A model generated the notes under the pieces. The model had not been told where the DNA came from, ran no database searches, and saw only the letters and a program-made list of their open reading frames with translations. The position numbers were made by a program, and so were the translations under genes. Shown in pieces: positions 36,601 to 42,600 of a stretch of 64,000 nucleotides of DNA. Origin of the DNA: Trichostrongylus colubriformis (lineage: Eukaryota; Nematoda; Chromadorea; Rhabditida; Trichostrongylidae). Each line of letters starts with the position of its first letter. Positions within the stretch are counted from its first letter, which is position 1. The stretch spans positions 18,030,334 through 18,094,333 of the forward strand of contig OZ022260.1 in assembly GCA_963978905.1 (NCBI GenBank), given 5' to 3'.

Positions 36601-39600
36601 TTTTTATTGCGTCAGTTGTTCTTTCCACTCTTGTCTGCTTAATCCCGAAATCACTGAATTAAAGTTGATGAAATCGATTGTAGCTCAAGCTGCAGTGCTC
36701 TGCATAATGATACAGCCACCTATAAATTGTCTAAAAACTGTTCACAGAGTTATCCGGAAAATCCTTTCAGTTCGAAGTAGTCGCCAGTGTTGCCGTACAC
36801 ACCAACACTAAGTTTCAGTCAAGAGACATAGGAAATTCCTCTCTCTAGTTATTTTGAAAATATCGCTTTTACTATTCTGTAAATGATGTAGCCACTGAAC
36901 AGACTGAAGCATTCGTCAACGGAGAAACAACGAAAAAGAGAAAAATGCTGATCCTTCGAGCACCTTGTCCTCCATTGTTTCAAATAACCAAATCCTGATG
37001 ATCTAGGTCTATATGAGGTTCTTCAGAATGTTTTGGTCTACTTGCTGCCACGCCTATTGCTGACTTCGATGACAGTCTCTTTAAAGTCCCTAACTGCTTG
37101 AAATGGCATGTTTCGGTCCTATTTCTTTTCACCATGAAACTCCAAGCAATCTTCCATAAGTTAAAGGTCGGGGCCGCGTCATCCGCATCAGGAAGGTCAT
37201 TTGGTGACTGCTTCACCATGATGCTGAAGTTGACATGAAATGGTTAATTGCATAAAAAGATTTTGGTGAAGATTTCGAACGCAAGACGAGAGAAGCGTAC
37301 GACGTACGAAGTCGGTGATCGGATGGTTCATCTTTCGAGAACGAAACTAAATTCAAATGGTTATTTGATCCCTTTCTTTGGCCCCTCTTTCTTTGAAATT
37401 CCTTTTTTGAAAACGAGCCTGTTCCTCGTGCGATAAGGCCGGCAGCCGTTTGGGACGTCATAGCTGAACCCTCCTTTTCATCCTAAAGGTTATTCTGGAG
37501 GAAAAACGGAAAGATGTACAAAGTTGAGAGTTTTCGGACAATATTGTATAAGGGTGGCTGTATCAGCATGCGGAGCACTGTCCGAAAGGGGCGCTGAAAA
37601 TCTGCATTTTTTCGAGGTTTCAGGAGTCCACTTTCTCTAACTGCTCATATGCAGTCATGATAATTTAGCCTTGTTGAGTGTGCGGCTAGGAAAGTGCATT
37701 AATCGAGTTTCGGCGGATACTAGCTATGTATATAATGCTTGCCATAGTTATTCTTTCCTCCCATAACCGCTTTGCTCGGTTGTCATAGTTCTGAGGAGGC
37801 TGCATTAACCTTTCCCTCCCACACGTCCGAGTTCATTCAAATTCGTCCGCAAGTGATGCTAAATAGGAGGATTTTGTCGTAGAACTCGAGCTTTTGTTAT
37901 TCTTTCTGAATAATAAGCGATTACGTTCTTGAAATGGGAAAATACACCATTTTTCTCGTTGGGAACGTAGTACAAGTGACTAGTATATGGTTACGTTACG
38001 ATAACGATTGTACGTGAGAGCTTTAAATATCACACCATCTGCACTTACTACTCGTGAACCACTGTTACTATATATCCCCTATTCGGTTATCAGGGTGGGA
38101 TTATGCCCTGTCACTAGACAATAACATGATATGTACAACGTGGAGGGCTAATGAAAAATCGGTGTTGTTCTTTCCAGTGCAAAAAAACGCCTGCCGTTTC
38201 TGACGTAGTTGTCCGATTCTCGTTAGAATTTTTCCTGAAGATTTTTTTCCTCCCAGTTCAAAGGAGTTGTCCCGAAAATTCCATGATTGTTGCTCCTCTA
38301 AAATCGCTTTAGTCTACGCGCAGCACTTAAAAAGAAAAACGAATAGAACCAAAAACTCACCTCTGTTTCGAAGCACATTTCGAAAAACTGGTAGGAGAGC
38401 ATCACAATCGGATAGCCACTGAGCAATATTCTAACGCCGTTTGTGGGCAGAGCGGGGTTGAACTTTCCGTTTATATGCTTACTCTGTTTCCCTGACTACG
38501 TGACTGTCACCTCTGCTCCCCAGCTTTCTAGCGTTCACCACCCATTCGGACGCCGCACCCCATCCGCCGTCACATAGATGGGCTCAGGTTTTTTTAAAAC
38601 CCGTGTTTCACATTGTTCCCCTCATCTTTCGGTAAATCTTATATACGTTTTCGATAGAGCTTTTTTTGCTCTACCAGATGCTACTATCTATTTTTCGATT
38701 TCTTTGACTACCTAATATTTATGAGCTTTGGAAACGAAGTAAGCCGAATGCAAAAATTGGCACTCTCGACACCTCATCTTCCTAGTCTACCATCGAGATC
38801 GAAAAATACATGTATGTATGTTATCGATAGAGCTTCTTCAGCTCTACAGAATGGTACTACTTTTTATTTGAATCGCTCAACTTTTTGCTGATTTTAAGAC
38901 TCACAAATGCAGTACACACCAAAAGTGTGCACTTTCATTATCTTCTCTTCCTCGCCTACAGTCGAGATTGGAGAGGATGTGCATACATGCATTCGATAGA
39001 GCTTTTTTTGCCCTACAAGATGATGCCACCCATCTTCTAAATCCTGTCATATTTTATCATGTGAGATAAGTTTCCATCTTTTTTTCAACTCAAAATTGCG
39101 TAATGAAAATGAATTTTTTGGCAAAGTGTTTCATATTATTTGATAGAGCTCTTTTCGCTCTACAAGATAGCGCTTATGGTTTTTGTTCAAATTATTTTTT
39201 GCTATTTTTCAGATCATTTTAAAGGAGTGCCAAATCGACGAAATCGAGCATGATCGACACGAAAGTGCGCGAATTCGTCGACTTGGCACTCCTTTAAAAT
39301 GATCTAAAAAATAGCAAAAAGTAATTTGAACGAAAACCATGAGCACTATCTTGTAGAGCGAAAAGAGCTCTATCAAATAATACGGAACACTTTGCCAAAA
39401 AAATTTATTTTCATTACGCAATTTTGAGTTGAAAAAAAAGATGGAAACTTATCCTCACATGATAAAATACGACAGGATTTAAAAGATGGGTGGCATCATC
39501 TTGTAGGGCAAAAAAAGCTCTATCGAATGCATGTATGCACATCCTCTCCAATCTCGACTGTAGGCGAGGAAGAGAAGATAACGAAAGTGCACACTTTTGG

Positions 39601-42600
39601 TGTGTACTGCATTTGTGAGTCTTAAAATCAGCAAAAAGTTGAGCGATTCAAATAAAAAGTAGTACCATTTTGTAGAGCTGAGAAGCTTTATCGAAAACAT
39701 ACACACATGTATTTTTCGATCTCGATGGTAGACTAGGAAGATGAAGTGTCGAGAGTGCCAATTTTTGCTCGGCTTACTTCGTTTCCAAACCTCATAAATA
39801 TCAGGTATTCAAAGAAATCGAAAAATGGGTAGAAGCATTTTGTAGAGCAAAAAAGCTCTATCGAAACGTATACATATTAGCTTTACCGAGAGATGAAGGG
39901 AACAATGTGAAAAACGGGGTTTAAAAAAAACCGCGGGAACTTATTCTCCAACCCAATATATAAATATGTGGGTAGAAGAAAGGCTTAAATTTTTGTGAGC
40001 GACGTTTTTAAGGTTTTAATCTAGGAATGGTAACGCAAAACCAGCCCATGGTTGGCGGGCCACATCAAGGCAGTCCTCAGCAGGGTGTACAAGGCGTGAA
40101 TATGTCACCATTACAATCACCATTGCATTATCCCATGCAGACATATGGGTAAGTTCAAGAAGCATTTAGAATTTTTTCCTATGAATGAATGCTATCGTCC
40201 TCATGAATAAGTCGTTTTAAGCTTTTTTGATTTGCTTAAGACGTGTCAGGGCACTTACGAGTCTGAAATTGGTTTCAGTTCCAACCGCACTACTCATGTT
40301 GTCTGTGAGATCAGCCCACCAGTTCAATTCGCAAATCCCCAGCTTTCCTGCGTCAGAACTTTCATTTTTCGGAATTAATCTATTCGATGGGTTTGGGCGT
40401 CAGCGGTCACTGCGATTATCAGGAACGTTTCTTCTTCTTGTTGACAAGTGTCTTAAGAATGTCTCGACATTAATTGTGAGAAAAGTGCATTTCGACGCAG
40501 TTCAATCCTCTTCACTGTGCGCAAAAAATACTTCAGATGCTGGCCAAAAGCGAAGTGAATTCCCCACTTTCTCTGTGGGGTCAACTTTGGGTTCGAGGCC
40601 AACTTGGTACGTTTCAATTCAAGTAGTCACGGGCAAGTCACTCGGCATGCGAATCATCGACAAAGGCTCGGACGAGAGCCTGCTTTGCGGCAAACCGATA
40701 CCTTGTGATATGGATCTGTTTGCACCTGTCGCATAACCACTCCATATAAAAAGAACCTTGAAATAGGGATTTGCTTCGCAAAGCTGCCAAACAATGCGCT
40801 CAGCGTAAAATTGCGTTGGTGCATTCAAAAGGAGTGGTTGAGGCTGGTGAGAATCTTTATGACCACAGCGATGGCCTTCGAATATGGTTATTCTTAAGGG
40901 AGTGCCAAAAAAAGCTATTTTCCTCCGATTTCAACCCCACACTAGTCGACCTTCATCAAATTCTGTCAAAGAATTCCATTCTCAAATTCAAGAGCACTGT
41001 CATCTTATCACCTAACTCCGTAACAGCATTCTGCACGAGCATGATCGGGAGCTTGTACTGCGTGAACATGATGTGTCACCTCCGCTCGGCCAAATCCGAG
41101 GTTCCACCATCCTCATTCGCACCTTGCTGAGGTCCGTTCACTCTGGGTACCTAAGGGGATTCTTATTGGGCAGTGTTCTTGAACATTCTGTTTTCACCGG
41201 GCTCATAACGCCGCCCTCCGTTTCCGAGAAATAGAACGTGTCATAACCATGAAACACCTACGGAGGTGGGTTGGGGGCATGAAAATGACACTTCAGATCA
41301 TAGCAGCGTTGTCCAAGCAACGAGAGCTCTGTGACTTCTATAAACCGATGAATCAGTCCTCAGAAAGCTTCCCATGAGAGATCTTCAACGGAAGCTGGCT
41401 TTGCTGTTTTAGGCGGACCTCAATGCCGTAGGTGCTCTTTAGCCCGGCTGTGCTGACTGAAGGCTCCATGTTTTCGTGACGGTGAAAGCAGTGAGCCACA
41501 GCTTGCTCCTGCTTTGAAAGGAACATTCCTGTAGTACTTTACCCTGATACTTTCATCTCTTCTATTACCCTCTGTTTTGTATACTCAATGGAAGTGAGCC
41601 GCGATCAAAATTACCTTTGCTGGCACCCCCTATAGAAGGCGCAGTTCGGAAAGCACCTTGGACATCCTGTATGATACCGATCTTTCAAGAAGTGCACCCA
41701 TAGATTATATAAATCCTCAAGTTGTACACTTTTCTATAAATTCTTGCTTAGGTATCCGAATGGCAGCCCAATGCAGTCGCCAATGGGTTCACCGATGGGT
41801 TCCAGTTTGATACTTGATGAAAGAACAACGCCGATGATGGAGTTGAGTCCGCCCAGTATGCATGACCCATGCAGTGAAGTTAGTAGTTTCGAGTTCTGAA
41901 TCAGTTACCTTTGTTTTTCGTGTTATTTCCTCGAAGGTTCCGCTCGTCTGTTTTCCGTGCGCAGGTATTTCAATGGTCCCGACCTCTGATCGATTACGAA
42001 ATGTTCGCGCTTCCTTGGCACGAGGTGTTACCGATCCACAACAGCAATTTCGGTTCCTCACAATAGCTGAGATGATGAGCGATAAAATACACGCTTTCAA
42101 GTGAAGAAGTTGGCTACGGTCACAGCAGAGGCTATTCCGCAAATCACTTTCAAGGAGGATGTGGTCCTGCAGCATCTATAGGGACATGAGGTCTTTCAGT
42201 GTAAACTGATGGAATATGCGCTACTTTGTTGCGTAGTTAAGATTCCGCAGTGTGAGTATGATGAGTAGTGAGCCTCGAGAGAATAAAAGTCATCGTACAT
42301 ACTTCATAGTATTGGTCGCGCGAACGACAATTTGAGCTCGCAAGAATGAGTAAAACTTGCGTTTACTGGTTGCGTGGAGTACTATCAATCAAAAATTAAA
42401 TGTATTGCGCTCAACTCCGAAGAAAGCCCTCCTATTGTGTTTCGATAGACTGTACGCCGTGTGACAAATTGTGAATCATATTTTCAGAAAACTGTGCTGC
42501 GGAAGTTTTAGTGAAGGTAGTGAAAGTGTGCTGCTAACCACCTATCCCAGTAAGTAGGAGTTCAAATGGCAAAGGGAACGGAACATCCAAGATTTCATCA

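Noticed and set aside
40227..40736. 169-codon + frame in CRTC intron 4
   Set aside because: Lies wholly in the intron, has no family resemblance and no sensible splice context.
41864..41900. Reading exon 5 through to the TGA after SSFEF as the CRTC C-terminus
   Set aside because: Exons 6 and 7 downstream carry conserved CRTC motifs in phase, so this would remove the known activation domain. At most it could be an intron-retained form.
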